Assembly (NCBI RefSeq): GCF_051216895.1
Contig: NZ_JBPKAO010000007.1
Location: 138,950-202,949, forward strand
Direction of reading: 5' to 3'
Origin: Aquipuribacter sp051216895
GTDB taxonomy: Bacteria; Actinomycetota; Actinomycetes; Actinomycetales; JBBAYJ01
Length of the DNA: 64,000 bases
Shown: positions 36,994 through 44,864 of the stretch, piece after piece
How the letters are laid out: each line of letters begins with the position of its first letter
Position numbering within the stretch: position 1 is the first letter of the stretch
Translations under genes and position numbers: made by a program
The notes under the pieces: generated by a model
Database searches by the model: none
The model's input: the letters and a program-made list of their open reading frames with translations, nothing else
Told to the model about the DNA's origin: nothing

Positions 36994-38205
36994 TCAGGTA
37001 CCCCTGGATCGATCGATGTCGGCGAACGTCGGTTCCTGCTTCGGCGTGCTGCGGTCCTCCGGCCAATCGAGGTCCTCGTCGTTGCTCACGCCTACTCGGC
37101 TGACGCCCCAGAAGGTTGCCCCCTCCACCTCGGTCCTGCGGCCGCAGACGGCGCCGTCGAGACGGACGTCGATGAGAACGGCGTCGCGCAGGTCCGTCCC
37201 CACGAGCCTGGCGCGCGCGAGGGACACACCGTTGAGGTACGCCCCTCGCAGCTGGGAGCCCGTGAGGTCGATCTCGTCGAGGGTGACGCCCTCGAGGTTG
37301 GCCAGGCACAGGTCCGCGTTGGAGAGGTTGAGCTCGTCGATGTGGTCGCCGAAGTCCTTGACGAAACCCATCAGGAGCTCGAGGGCGGTCTCGACGTCTG
37401 CGGGCAGGCCCCCGGAGTTGCGTCCCCAGCGCTCCAGCGCCGCCTTGGTCGCGGTGACGTCAGCGTCCGGGCTGTGCTGGGGTGCGGCTGCGATCTTGTC
37501 CTCGAGGCTCGTGCCCACCGGCCCCTCGGACTCGTCGCCGCCCAGCATGGCGCCGCCCCGCTGCTCACGGATGTAGGCGCTGAGCGCTGCCGCGCAGGCG
37601 GGCCGGTGCTCCTCCGACTGACGAGCGAGGCTGTCCAGCGAGAAGAGACCGCCGATCCGGACGGCCGACGACTTGTTGGACAGCATCTCCATCGCCTTGC
37701 CCAGGAGAGCCAGGTGGCCCTGCAGCAGCACCCGACGACCCTCCTCCTGCTCCTTCTCACGCGTCAGCTGCAGCTGACGCGAGGCCAGGTGAGCCTCTGC
37801 ACGCTCCTTCTCCTTGGTCCGCTGGAACTGCTGCCACGCCAGCAGAGCGGCGGACAGGCCGGTGATCCCGATGAGGAGCTGGGTCACTGCGGTGCGCGTC
37901 TCTGCCTGGTAGCCGAGCCTCGCGATCTCGACCTCCGCCCGGACCCCGTCGCCCACCTCGTCGACATCCATCTCCATGCCGGGCACGACCGGGTACAGCA
38001 GCGCCGGGAGCACGGCGAACGACAGCCATCCGATCGCCATCGCGAGGACCACACCCGTGATCGTCAGCAGGACGGTCACCCACCTCGCCACCGGCCTCCG
38101 GTCACGCTCCCCCGCCGGTTGCGCCGCACCGTCGCTCTCCTCGGTCTCGGCGTGGGTCTCGGTCGCACCACCGGTCTCGCGGATCTGCTCCCCACGTCCC
38201 CCCAT
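36994..38205 (-). CDS. Membrane-anchored pentapeptide-repeat protein
   Basis: A 403-residue protein. An acidic, polar N terminus (1-40) precedes TM helix 1 (about 41-74) and a short external loop with acidic residues. TM helix 2 (about 106-126) leads into a Lys/Glu coiled coil (130-160). The segment at 168-214 (VRIGGLFSLDSLARQS...LSAYIRE) matches the HEAT-like module often found in membrane pentapeptide proteins. The last third carries pentapeptide repeats A(D/N)LxxANLxG (about 290-365: LSNADLCLANLEGVTLD, DLTGSQLRGAYLNGVSL), which form a right-handed beta helix. A 20-residue upstream extension is possible; ATG 38205 is chosen because it lies 8 bp after the 57-residue gene. It likely presents a scaffold on the cytosolic face for the NTPase. 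Confidence 0.8.
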   Translation of the reverse strand: MGGRGEQIRETGGATETHAETEESDGAAQPAGERDRRPVARWVTVLLTITGVVLAMAIGWLSFAVLPALLYPVVPGMEMDVDEVGDGVRAEVEIARLGYQAETRTAVTQLLIGITGLSAALLAWQQFQRTKEKERAEAHLASRQLQLTREKEQEEGRRVLLQGHLALLGKAMEMLSNKSSAVRIGGLFSLDSLARQSEEHRPACAAALSAYIREQRGGAMLGGDESEGPVGTSLEDKIAAAPQHSPDADVTATKAALERWGRNSGGLPADVETALELLMGFVKDFGDHIDELNLSNADLCLANLEGVTLDEIDLTGSQLRGAYLNGVSLARARLVGTDLRDAVLIDVRLDGAVCGRRTEVEGATFWGVSRVGVSNDEDLDWPEDRSTPKQEPTFADIDRSRGT

Positions 38206-38213
38206 GACCAGCC

Positions 38214-38387
38214 TCAGCCCGACGGCGGGAGGTCGTGGGCCTCGGACGCCGCCCCGTCCGGGCACCGCCAGTCGTACCGCCGGGTCACCTCCGCGACGGT
38301 GATGTCGTAGCGGTGGAAGAACTCCCGGCGTCCTCGTTCCCGGCTCAGGACGTGCTCGGGGTGCTCGCGCCAGCGGGTGACGCTCAC
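38214..38387 (-). CDS. Small protein (57 residues) in the NTPase operon
   Basis: A short gene whose GTG overlaps the TGA of the GNAT gene (GTGA) and whose stop lies 8 bp before the pentapeptide-repeat gene. The protein is basic at the start (SVTRWREHPEHVLSRERGRRE), has a central hydrophobic-aromatic part (FFHRYDITVAEVTRRYDW) and a single Cys. No family is recognised. The tight spacing on both sides argues that it is translated. Confidence 0.6.
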   Translation of the reverse strand: MSVTRWREHPEHVLSRERGRREFFHRYDITVAEVTRRYDWRCPDGAASEAHDLPPSG

Positions 38388-39112
38388 GGCGTCACCTCCT
38401 CGGCGGCGGCACCCGTGCCGCGGACCTCGGGCCATCGGGCCACGTCCCACCACTCGCCCTGCTCGTCGTGGCGGGCGGCGAGCTCGAGGAGGCCCAGGAC
38501 CTCCGGGTCGTCCAGGGCACCGGGGCCTTCGCAGGCGACGAAGTACTCCCGGAGGAAGTCCGCGAGCCCGGCCACCTCGCCCTCCGCCTCGCCCAGGCGG
38601 AGCAGCAGCATGCCGTCCACCCGGGCCGAGCTTCCCTGCAGCGACGGCTGGACGTACGGCAGCGGGGCGAGGCTCGCCCCGTGGCGGCCGTAGAACCGCA
38701 ACCGCGCCTGCGGGTCGCCTCCCATGGCCTCGCTGGGCCACACGGCCGGGTCGTCCACCTCGGCCAGGACCAGGGGCGCCGGCGCGTCACCCCACCAGGT
38801 CGGCAGGTCCTCGGTGAGCAGGGTCGTCCCCAGCCCCGAGCCGCGGGCGGCGTCGGACACCGACAGGTACGACAGCAGCAGCACCCGGCGGTCCTGGAAC
38901 CACTCCCCGAGCATCACGGCCAGCGGACGACCGCCGGCGAGCAGGACCGTCGACGGCGACCGACCGCCGGTCCCGTAGGCCGTGCGGAGCTCCTCGGGCG
39001 ACAGCAGCTCCTCCGGACGGAAGACCGGGGCGAGCAGGTCCTCGTAGACGGCGCGCACGGTCTCGTCGTCGCAGTCACGCAGGGTGGCTCGAACGGGCTC
39101 AGGCAGGTGCAT
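38384..39112 (-). CDS. GNAT-family N-acetyltransferase-like protein
   Basis: A 242-residue protein, first gene of the four-gene unit. The acetyl-CoA-binding motif A of GNAT enzymes is visible at about 82-99 (YLSVSDAARGSGLGTTLL), preceded by two strands with LAVMLGEWF and followed by LVLAEVDDPAVW and a C-terminal helical extension of about 80 residues not usual for GNATs. The open frame extends upstream, but ATG 39112 has a GGGAGGGG ribosome site. The substrate is unknown; it could modify the NTPase, the small protein or a small molecule. Confidence 0.75.
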   Translation of the reverse strand: MHLPEPVRATLRDCDDETVRAVYEDLLAPVFRPEELLSPEELRTAYGTGGRSPSTVLLAGGRPLAVMLGEWFQDRRVLLLSYLSVSDAARGSGLGTTLLTEDLPTWWGDAPAPLVLAEVDDPAVWPSEAMGGDPQARLRFYGRHGASLAPLPYVQPSLQGSSARVDGMLLLRLGEAEGEVAGLADFLREYFVACEGPGALDDPEVLGLLELAARHDEQGEWWDVARWPEVRGTGAAAEEVTP

Positions 39113-39273
39113 CGCCCCTCCCGCGGCTCCACCGACTGGAGTGGGAGCATCCCCCGGAGGGCGGCCCCGGTCCAGCACCACCGGCGCGTCGGGTCGTCTC
39201 CCGCCCGGCGTACCGGGACAGGGGGGACAATACGGTCGCCGCACCCGACCACCCCCACCAGCAGGAGGCCCTC

Positions 39274-39681
39274 GTGCCCGTCCCCCCGATGCCCGACGAC
39301 GTCGCGGAGCTGTTCGCCCGCCCCAACCCGGCGGTCATGGCGACCATCGCGGCCGACGGCCGTCCGGTGACCGTCGCCACCTGGTACCTGGTGGAGGACG
39401 ACGGCACGGTGATGCTCGGTCTGGACGCCGGTCGCGCCCGCCTCAAGCACCTGGAGAAGGACCCGCGGGTCTCGCTCACCGCGCTGGCGGGTGACGACTG
39501 GTACACCCACGTCAGCGTGCAGGGCCGCGTGGTCTCGACCCGCCCCGACGAGGGCCTGGCCGACATCGACCGGCTGTCCCGGCACTACACGGGCCAGGAC
39601 TACCCGTCCCGCGACCGCCCCCGCGTCACCGTGCACGTGCAGGTCGAGCGCTGGCACGGCTGGGGCGCGGCCAAGGACTGA
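39274..39681 (+). CDS. PPOX-class F420-dependent oxidoreductase
   Basis: A 135-residue split-barrel flavin/F420-binding protein of the TIGR03618 type. PAVMATIAADGRPVTVATWYLVEDD, GRARLKHLEKDPRVSLTAL and the Arg/Tyr-rich end with DRPRVTVHVQVERWHGWG fit the family. The GTG start has AGGAGG five bases upstream. TACGGT at 39231-39236 could be its -10. It probably reduces or oxidises a small aromatic or quinone using F420. It is divergent from the GNAT gene. Confidence 0.88.
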   Translation: MPVPPMPDDVAELFARPNPAVMATIAADGRPVTVATWYLVEDDGTVMLGLDAGRARLKHLEKDPRVSLTALAGDDWYTHVSVQGRVVSTRPDEGLADIDRLSRHYTGQDYPSRDRPRVTVHVQVERWHGWGAAKD

Positions 39682-39731
39682 CCGCGAGGCACCGCACGGG
39701 GGCCGACCACCGGAGCGACCGCGCCTCCGGC

Positions 39732-39795
39732 CCCGGCGTGATCGTCCCGACGTGATCGGCCCCGACGTGATCGGCCCCGGCGTGATCGGCCCCGG
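39732..39795. repeat. 15-bp tandem repeat CCCGRCGTGATCGGC, about four units
   Basis: Three near-identical units lie at 39746-39760, 39761-39775 and 39776-39790, with imperfect copies either side, between convergent genes. The unit contains GATC. Non-coding on inspection. Confidence 0.75.
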
Positions 39796-39797
39796 CC

Positions 39798-41870
39798 TCA
39801 GCCGGTGACCAGCGTGAACCCGCCGGGCAGCACCTGGACCGGTACCGGTCCCGCCCCGGCGTCGGTCCGCCGCACCAGGGCGCCCGTCGCGTCGTGCACC
39901 TCGACGACCACGGGGCCGGCGCCGGGTGCGTCGACGGAGACGGTCCGCGCGGAGTCCGCGGCGCTGTGCAGCAGCACCGTCCCGCCGTCCGGACCGTCGG
40001 TGACCAGCCGCGACACGAACGGCTTCAGCAGCAGGGCGTCCACCCGGGCCGGGTCGGCGCCGCGTCGGCTGCTGCCGGCGGTCACCTCGGTGCCACCGGG
40101 TGCCAGCACGCCGCGCAGGGTGGTCGGCAGGATGGCGCCGGGCGCCTCGGTGACGCCCTGCTCGCCGCCGCTGCCGACCAGGAGCCGACCGAGCGGGGCC
40201 CCGTCGGCGCTGAACGTCAGCACCGGGGCCCGTCGGTCCGGCACCAGGTCGACCACCGGGGACACCAGCCGGGGCTGGTCGTCGACGGGGACCGCCCAGG
40301 TGACCGACGACCCACCGGCCATCGACAGGTAGGCGCCGGCGCTCCACTGCGACTCCCCCGTCCAGGCCGAGGGCGGGGTGACGACGGTGGCCCCCCGCCC
40401 GGTGGCGGACTCCGCCTCGACGACCTGCACCCCGTCCAGCTCGACGAGCTCGGTCGAGGCCTGGGCGAGAGCCGCGACGTCGGGCCGGGCGTCCAGGGCC
40501 AGCATGGTCAGCAGGCCGTGGATCGCGGACTCGGCGCCGGAGTTGCGGTTGATGTCCCCCGCCGCGCTCAGCCCGTCGTAGGTGACGCCCGTCTCCGCGA
40601 CGTACATCGGCTCGCCCGCCCGGTTCGCACCGAAGTACCAGGACGCGGTGAGACCGGCGAGGCGGTCCAGCGACGGCCGGTCCGCGGCGTCGGCCACCGC
40701 GACCAGGGACTGCACCCGCGAGTCGACGCCGTAGGCGATCTGGGTCAGGTCCCCGGGCACCGGCAGCCAGCCGTTGACCATCCCCGTGGAGGTCAGCAGG
40801 TGCGGGGTGAACACCGCGGAGTCGGTGACCGCGGCGGGCAGCAGGTCCGGACGGTCCAGGCCGTCGGAGGCCACCGCGAGGGCGGCCGGCATCTGCGAGG
40901 CCCAGGCGTGCCAGAACGACTGCGAGTGGGTCCACTGCACGATCGCGCCGTAGGGCCACTGCTGGGCGTCACCGCCCGACATGGCCGCGATGCCCTCCGC
41001 GAGCTGGGCCATGGCGACCTCGGCCCGCCCGGTCACCGGGTCGTCGGCCGGAGCGGCGTCGACGTAGGCGGCCAGGCCGAGGACGGCCTCGGCGCTGGCG
41101 TCGGCGCCGTCCACGATCAACCAGCCGGGCACGCGCCGGCCGTCCGCGACCTCCCAGGTGCCGTGGTCGTCGAGCACCTGACGCTCGAGCGCGGCCAGCG
41201 ACAGGTCCATCCGCTCGCGCAGGAAGGCGGCGAACGCCGGGTCGTGCTCGGCGAAGGCCGCGTAGCCCTCGCCCAGCGCCCAGACCGTCCGGGCCAGCCA
41301 GTAGGAGGCGTCGGAGTCACTGGGGTCGGGCAGCTCGACCGGCTCGGGGCTGGGCTCCAGGGTGCCGTCCGGCTGCATCCACAGCACGACGTTGCCGGCG
41401 TCCGGACCGGTCACGGTCTGCAGGTAGGTGGTGCCGCGCAGCAGCTGGTAGGCGCTGTCGCGGCTGTCGAGGTCCCCGGTCTGCTGCCAGTGGCGCAGGT
41501 AGACCACGGCCGCCCGGGTCAGGTCGTCGGCGTTGAACGCCCCCTGGCCCCAGGTGTCGGTGGCCGGGTCGTAGGGCCCGCCCCCGACCCGCTCGAACAC
41601 GCCGTCGCCCCGCGCGTCGGCGTAGGTCCACAGCACGCCCACCCCGGGCTCCTCGTCGAGGCGGTACGTGGTGTGGCCCTCCTGGGCGGGCGGGGCGACC
41701 GTGTCACCCAGGAAGTCGAGGTGGTCCAGGTTGGCGAGCGGGCCGTCCACGACCGCGGCGACGGTGGCCCCGGCCGGGGGCGCGGGGGCGGCCGTGGCGG
41801 CGGGGGCGAGCAGACCGGCCCCCAGCGCGAGCGCGAGGACGGGCACGAGCAGATGCCGGGGCGTGGTCAT
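39798..41870 (-). CDS. Secreted 690-residue putative glycoside hydrolase/carbohydrate-binding protein
   Basis: The signal peptide (hydrophobic to about residue 22, AxA cleavage around ATAAP) shows export. Residues of about 40-470 are helical and look like an alpha/alpha six-barrel (WTYADARGDGVFERVGGG, YWLARTVWALGEGY, YGAIVQWTHSQSFWHAWASQMP, NRNSGAESAIHGLL), the fold of several glycosidase families. The C-terminal 200 residues are beta-rich with VVEAESATGRGATVV, like a CBM35-type module. I cannot place it in a family. It is the last gene of the LacI-controlled sugar operon; its ATG overlaps the GH130 stop. A role in breaking down the glycan whose fragments the ABC system imports is inferred. 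Confidence 0.65.
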   Translation of the reverse strand: MTTPRHLLVPVLALALGAGLLAPAATAAPAPPAGATVAAVVDGPLANLDHLDFLGDTVAPPAQEGHTTYRLDEEPGVGVLWTYADARGDGVFERVGGGPYDPATDTWGQGAFNADDLTRAAVVYLRHWQQTGDLDSRDSAYQLLRGTTYLQTVTGPDAGNVVLWMQPDGTLEPSPEPVELPDPSDSDASYWLARTVWALGEGYAAFAEHDPAFAAFLRERMDLSLAALERQVLDDHGTWEVADGRRVPGWLIVDGADASAEAVLGLAAYVDAAPADDPVTGRAEVAMAQLAEGIAAMSGGDAQQWPYGAIVQWTHSQSFWHAWASQMPAALAVASDGLDRPDLLPAAVTDSAVFTPHLLTSTGMVNGWLPVPGDLTQIAYGVDSRVQSLVAVADAADRPSLDRLAGLTASWYFGANRAGEPMYVAETGVTYDGLSAAGDINRNSGAESAIHGLLTMLALDARPDVAALAQASTELVELDGVQVVEAESATGRGATVVTPPSAWTGESQWSAGAYLSMAGGSSVTWAVPVDDQPRLVSPVVDLVPDRRAPVLTFSADGAPLGRLLVGSGGEQGVTEAPGAILPTTLRGVLAPGGTEVTAGSSRRGADPARVDALLLKPFVSRLVTDGPDGGTVLLHSAADSARTVSVDAPGAGPVVVEVHDATGALVRRTDAGAGPVPVQVLPGGFTLVTG

Positions 41871-42997
41871 GGGGTCTCTCCCTGGTCGGGGGCGGGGGTC
41901 GCGGCGACGTCGCCGTCGACCCGGTCGAGCCGGGCGACGCCGATCTTGGAGTCGGCCATGCCGTAGAACACGTAGCGCTGGCCGTCGACCTCCTCGACGG
42001 CGGTGGGGAACACGACGTTCGGCACGGTGCCCGACCGCTCGTCCGGGGTCTCCGGTGCGAGCAGCGGGTGGTCGGTCCGGGCCAGGACGCGGGCGGGGTC
42101 GGCCGGGTCCAGGAGCATGGCGCCGGCGGCGTAGTGGACGTGGCTCTGCGGCGCCCAGCCCTCGGCGATCTCCCCGGCGACGCCGTGGTGGATGAGCAGC
42201 CAGCCCTCGGGGACCCTGACCGGCGGTGGCCCGGCCCCGATCTTGGTGACCTCCCAGTCGTAGCGCGACAGCGCCACGGGTCGGTGGTGGGCCTGCTCGA
42301 CCAGGGCCGTGATGTCGGCCTCGACCGCCTCGGCGTCGGCGTAGGAGATCCAGATGCCGGGCCGGGGGTCGGTGGTGCCCGCCGGCAGGTGGTGACCCTC
42401 ACCGGGGCGGACCCAGCCGATGTCCCACATCGGGCGGTGGAGCATGGCGTAGGTCGGTCGCCCGTCCGGGCCGGGCACCGGCTCGGGGAAGAACACGGCG
42501 TCCTTGTTGGGGAACAGGTTGAGGTCGGTGTCCAGGTCCGGCTGGTAGCCGAAGTGCACGGGCCCGAGCCGGCGCCAGCTCCTCAGGTCCTCCGAGACGG
42601 CCAGGGCCAGCCGCGGCCCCAGCGGCCCGAACGCCACGTAGGTCATCAGGTGCAGGCCCAGGCGCGGCACCCAGGTCACGCGGGGGTCCTCCACGCCGGC
42701 GTTGCTCGTGCCCCGCTCGAAGCCGACGTCGGGCGCCAGCACGGTGCCGCGGCGCTGGACCCCGGTCGGGACGCCGTCGGTGAGGAGCACCTCGGCCAGC
42801 CCCACCCGCGACACGTTGCCCGCGCTGACCAGTCGGGGCAGCAGGTGCAGCCGCCCCTCGGGGTCGCGACCGCTGGCGGGGTTGAGGACACCCTCGGCCT
42901 CGTGCGGGTCGTCCGGGTCCGGCGACATCACCACCCCGACCCGGGTGAGCGTGTAGGGGACGTGGGTGCTCGGGGTCGTGCTCGTGGGGGTGGTCAT
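41867..42997 (-). CDS. Glycoside hydrolase family 130 protein (beta-mannoside phosphorylase/hydrolase)
   Basis: A 376-residue five-bladed beta-propeller enzyme of GH130. EAEGVLNPASGRDPEGRLHLLPRL and GVEDPRVTW (the catalytic Asp region of the family) are visible, with the blade-ending LHLMTYVAFGPLGPRLALAVS and ending segment VFPTAVEEVDGQRYVFYGMADSKIGVARL. GH130 enzymes split beta-mannosyl linkages by phosphorolysis or hydrolysis inside the cell. It sits directly after two sugar permease genes, which fits intracellular processing of imported oligosaccharides. No signal peptide. Confidence 0.85.
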   Translation of the reverse strand: MTTPTSTTPSTHVPYTLTRVGVVMSPDPDDPHEAEGVLNPASGRDPEGRLHLLPRLVSAGNVSRVGLAEVLLTDGVPTGVQRRGTVLAPDVGFERGTSNAGVEDPRVTWVPRLGLHLMTYVAFGPLGPRLALAVSEDLRSWRRLGPVHFGYQPDLDTDLNLFPNKDAVFFPEPVPGPDGRPTYAMLHRPMWDIGWVRPGEGHHLPAGTTDPRPGIWISYADAEAVEADITALVEQAHHRPVALSRYDWEVTKIGAGPPPVRVPEGWLLIHHGVAGEIAEGWAPQSHVHYAAGAMLLDPADPARVLARTDHPLLAPETPDERSGTVPNVVFPTAVEEVDGQRYVFYGMADSKIGVARLDRVDGDVAATPAPDQGETP

Positions 42998-42999
42998 GG

Positions 43000-43905
43000 T
43001 CAGCCCTTCACGCCGGAACCGACGTCGTTGGACACGAAGTGGCGCTGGAAGGCGACGAACAGGGCCACCGCCGGCGCGGCGAGGACGCAGGCGCCCGCGA
43101 GGATCGCGCCGAACGGGTTGGCCGCCCGGGCCGAGACGTTGCTGATGTAGTTGGCGAGCGAGACGGCCAGGGGCTGCATGTCCTGGTCCTTGGTGACCAG
43201 GAACGGCCACAGGAACTCGTTCCACGGCCCGATGAACGTCAGCAGGACCGCGGTCAGCAGGGCCGGTCGGACCAGCGGGACGGCGATCGCCCACAGGATC
43301 CGCAGCTCTCCGGCCCCGTCGATCCGGGCCGCGTCGAACAGGTCGCGCGGCAGCTGCAGGAAGTACTGCCGGAAGACGAACACCGCGGTGGAGTTGATCG
43401 CGAAGGGCAGGATCATCCCGAGGTAGCTGTCGGACAGGCCGTAGTCGCGGACGATCAGCACGTACAGCGGGATGATGAGCAGCTGGAACGGCACGACCTG
43501 CACCAGCAGCATGAGCGCGAACACCGCCCCGCGGCCGCGGAACTCCAGCTGGGCCAGCGCGTAGCCCACGAGGACCCCGAGGACCACCGTGGCCAGCAGC
43601 ACCCCTCCGGTGAAGATGCCCGAGTTGATCAGCGACCCGACCAGGTCGACGGAGCCGTCGATCTCGGCGTAGTTGGAGGTGGTGAGGTCGCCCGGGGCCG
43701 GGACCAGCCCGGTGAGCCCGGGGTCCGGGTCCTCGGTGAAGGACCCGACGAGCATGTAGTAGAAGGGGAACAGGAACAGCAGGGCGCCCAGGAGCAGCAG
43801 CAGCATGCGGGGCACTGAGGTGTGCGTCCCGTCGCGGTGCGACCGCCTCGGCGCGGCGGGCGGGAGCACGGCGAGGGAGCCGGGCGTGGTGGTCGCGCTC
43901 GCCAT
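43000..43905 (-). CDS. Carbohydrate ABC transporter permease (MalG-like)
   Basis: A 301-residue membrane permease with six predicted helices and the EAA loop DAARIDGAGELRILWAIAVPLVRPAL typical of CUT1 transporters. It ends with FVAFQRHFVSNDVGSGVKG, the usual MalG C terminus. The frame continues upstream into malF, but ATG 43905 follows the malF-like stop by 2 bp. There is no ATPase gene in the operon; like many actinobacterial sugar importers it probably borrows a shared MsiK-type ATPase encoded elsewhere. Confidence 0.93.
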   Translation of the reverse strand: MASATTTPGSLAVLPPAAPRRSHRDGTHTSVPRMLLLLLGALLFLFPFYYMLVGSFTEDPDPGLTGLVPAPGDLTTSNYAEIDGSVDLVGSLINSGIFTGGVLLATVVLGVLVGYALAQLEFRGRGAVFALMLLVQVVPFQLLIIPLYVLIVRDYGLSDSYLGMILPFAINSTAVFVFRQYFLQLPRDLFDAARIDGAGELRILWAIAVPLVRPALLTAVLLTFIGPWNEFLWPFLVTKDQDMQPLAVSLANYISNVSARAANPFGAILAGACVLAAPAVALFVAFQRHFVSNDVGSGVKG

Positions 43906-43907
43906 GG

Positions 43908-44858
43908 TCAGTCCCTCTCGAGCAGGTAGCGGTTGACCAGCGAGACGGCGAGGACGCCGAGGACGAGGACGACGCCGAGCGCGGCGGCCACGTCGGGGTT
44001 GCCCTGCTCGATCCCCCGTTGGTACATCAGCAGGACCGGCGAGGCCGACGCGCCGTTGGGGCCACCACCACCGGTCAGCAGGTACGGCTCGGTGAACAGG
44101 TTCGCCCCGGTGATGGTGGACAGCAGCACGACCAGCGTCGTCGCCGGCCGCACGCTCGGCACCGTGATGGAGACGAACGTCCGCACCCGTCCCGCGCCGT
44201 CGACCGAGGCGGACTCGTAGACCTCCTTGGGCACGTTCTGCAGCGCGGCCAGGTACAGCAGGATGAAGAAGCCCAGCTGCTTCCAGGTGACGAAGATCGC
44301 GATGACGGGCATCGCCAGGCCGGAGTTGACCAGCCAGGACGGGTCCGGGGCCAGGCCGCCGAGCACCTGGTTGACCAGCCCGGTGGTGCTGAACAGGTAC
44401 AGCCACACCGCCACCACGGCGACGCTGGCCGTGACGTAGGGCACGTAGTAGGCGACCCGGAAGAACGACCGGAACCGGATGGCGCCGTTGAGCGCCGTCG
44501 CGAGCACCAGCGACAGCGCCACCGTCAGCGGCACGTTGATGACGAGGAACACCACGATGTTGCGGAAGGAGCGTCGGACGTCGGGGTCCGACAGCACCGT
44601 GACGTAGTTGTCGACGCCGACGAACGGCCGGTCCACCACCACCCCGGGGGCGGAGAAGAAGAAGTCGTGGAACGACATCCAGAACGCCAGGCCCAGCGGG
44701 TACGCGAAGACCGCGGCCAGGAACACGACGTACGGGGCGGCGAACAGGTACCCGACGGGTTGGCGGCCGAAGGTGCGCGTCCACCGCCGGCCGGCCCTCG
44801 GCCGTCCCCCCGGCTCCCCTGTCCCCGCACGCGCGGGGACCGGGGTCGAGGTGGCCAT
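43908..44858 (-). CDS. Carbohydrate ABC transporter permease (MalF-like)
   Basis: A 316-residue CUT1 permease. The N-terminal Arg-rich cytoplasmic lead precedes PVGYLFAAPYVVFLAAVFAYP and later helices. The EAA loop ESASVDGAGRVRTFVSITVPSVRP contacts the ATPase. Its ATG lies 6 bp after the binding-protein stop. Confidence 0.93.
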   Translation of the reverse strand: MATSTPVPARAGTGEPGGRPRAGRRWTRTFGRQPVGYLFAAPYVVFLAAVFAYPLGLAFWMSFHDFFFSAPGVVVDRPFVGVDNYVTVLSDPDVRRSFRNIVVFLVINVPLTVALSLVLATALNGAIRFRSFFRVAYYVPYVTASVAVVAVWLYLFSTTGLVNQVLGGLAPDPSWLVNSGLAMPVIAIFVTWKQLGFFILLYLAALQNVPKEVYESASVDGAGRVRTFVSITVPSVRPATTLVVLLSTITGANLFTEPYLLTGGGGPNGASASPVLLMYQRGIEQGNPDVAAALGVVLVLGVLAVSLVNRYLLERD

Positions 44859-44864
44859 GTCGGC

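Noticed and set aside
38900..39300. Second copy of the tRNA-Leu 3' end (att site)
   Set aside because: No match to the T-arm/acceptor end was seen here or elsewhere to the right of the tRNA, and there is no integrase.
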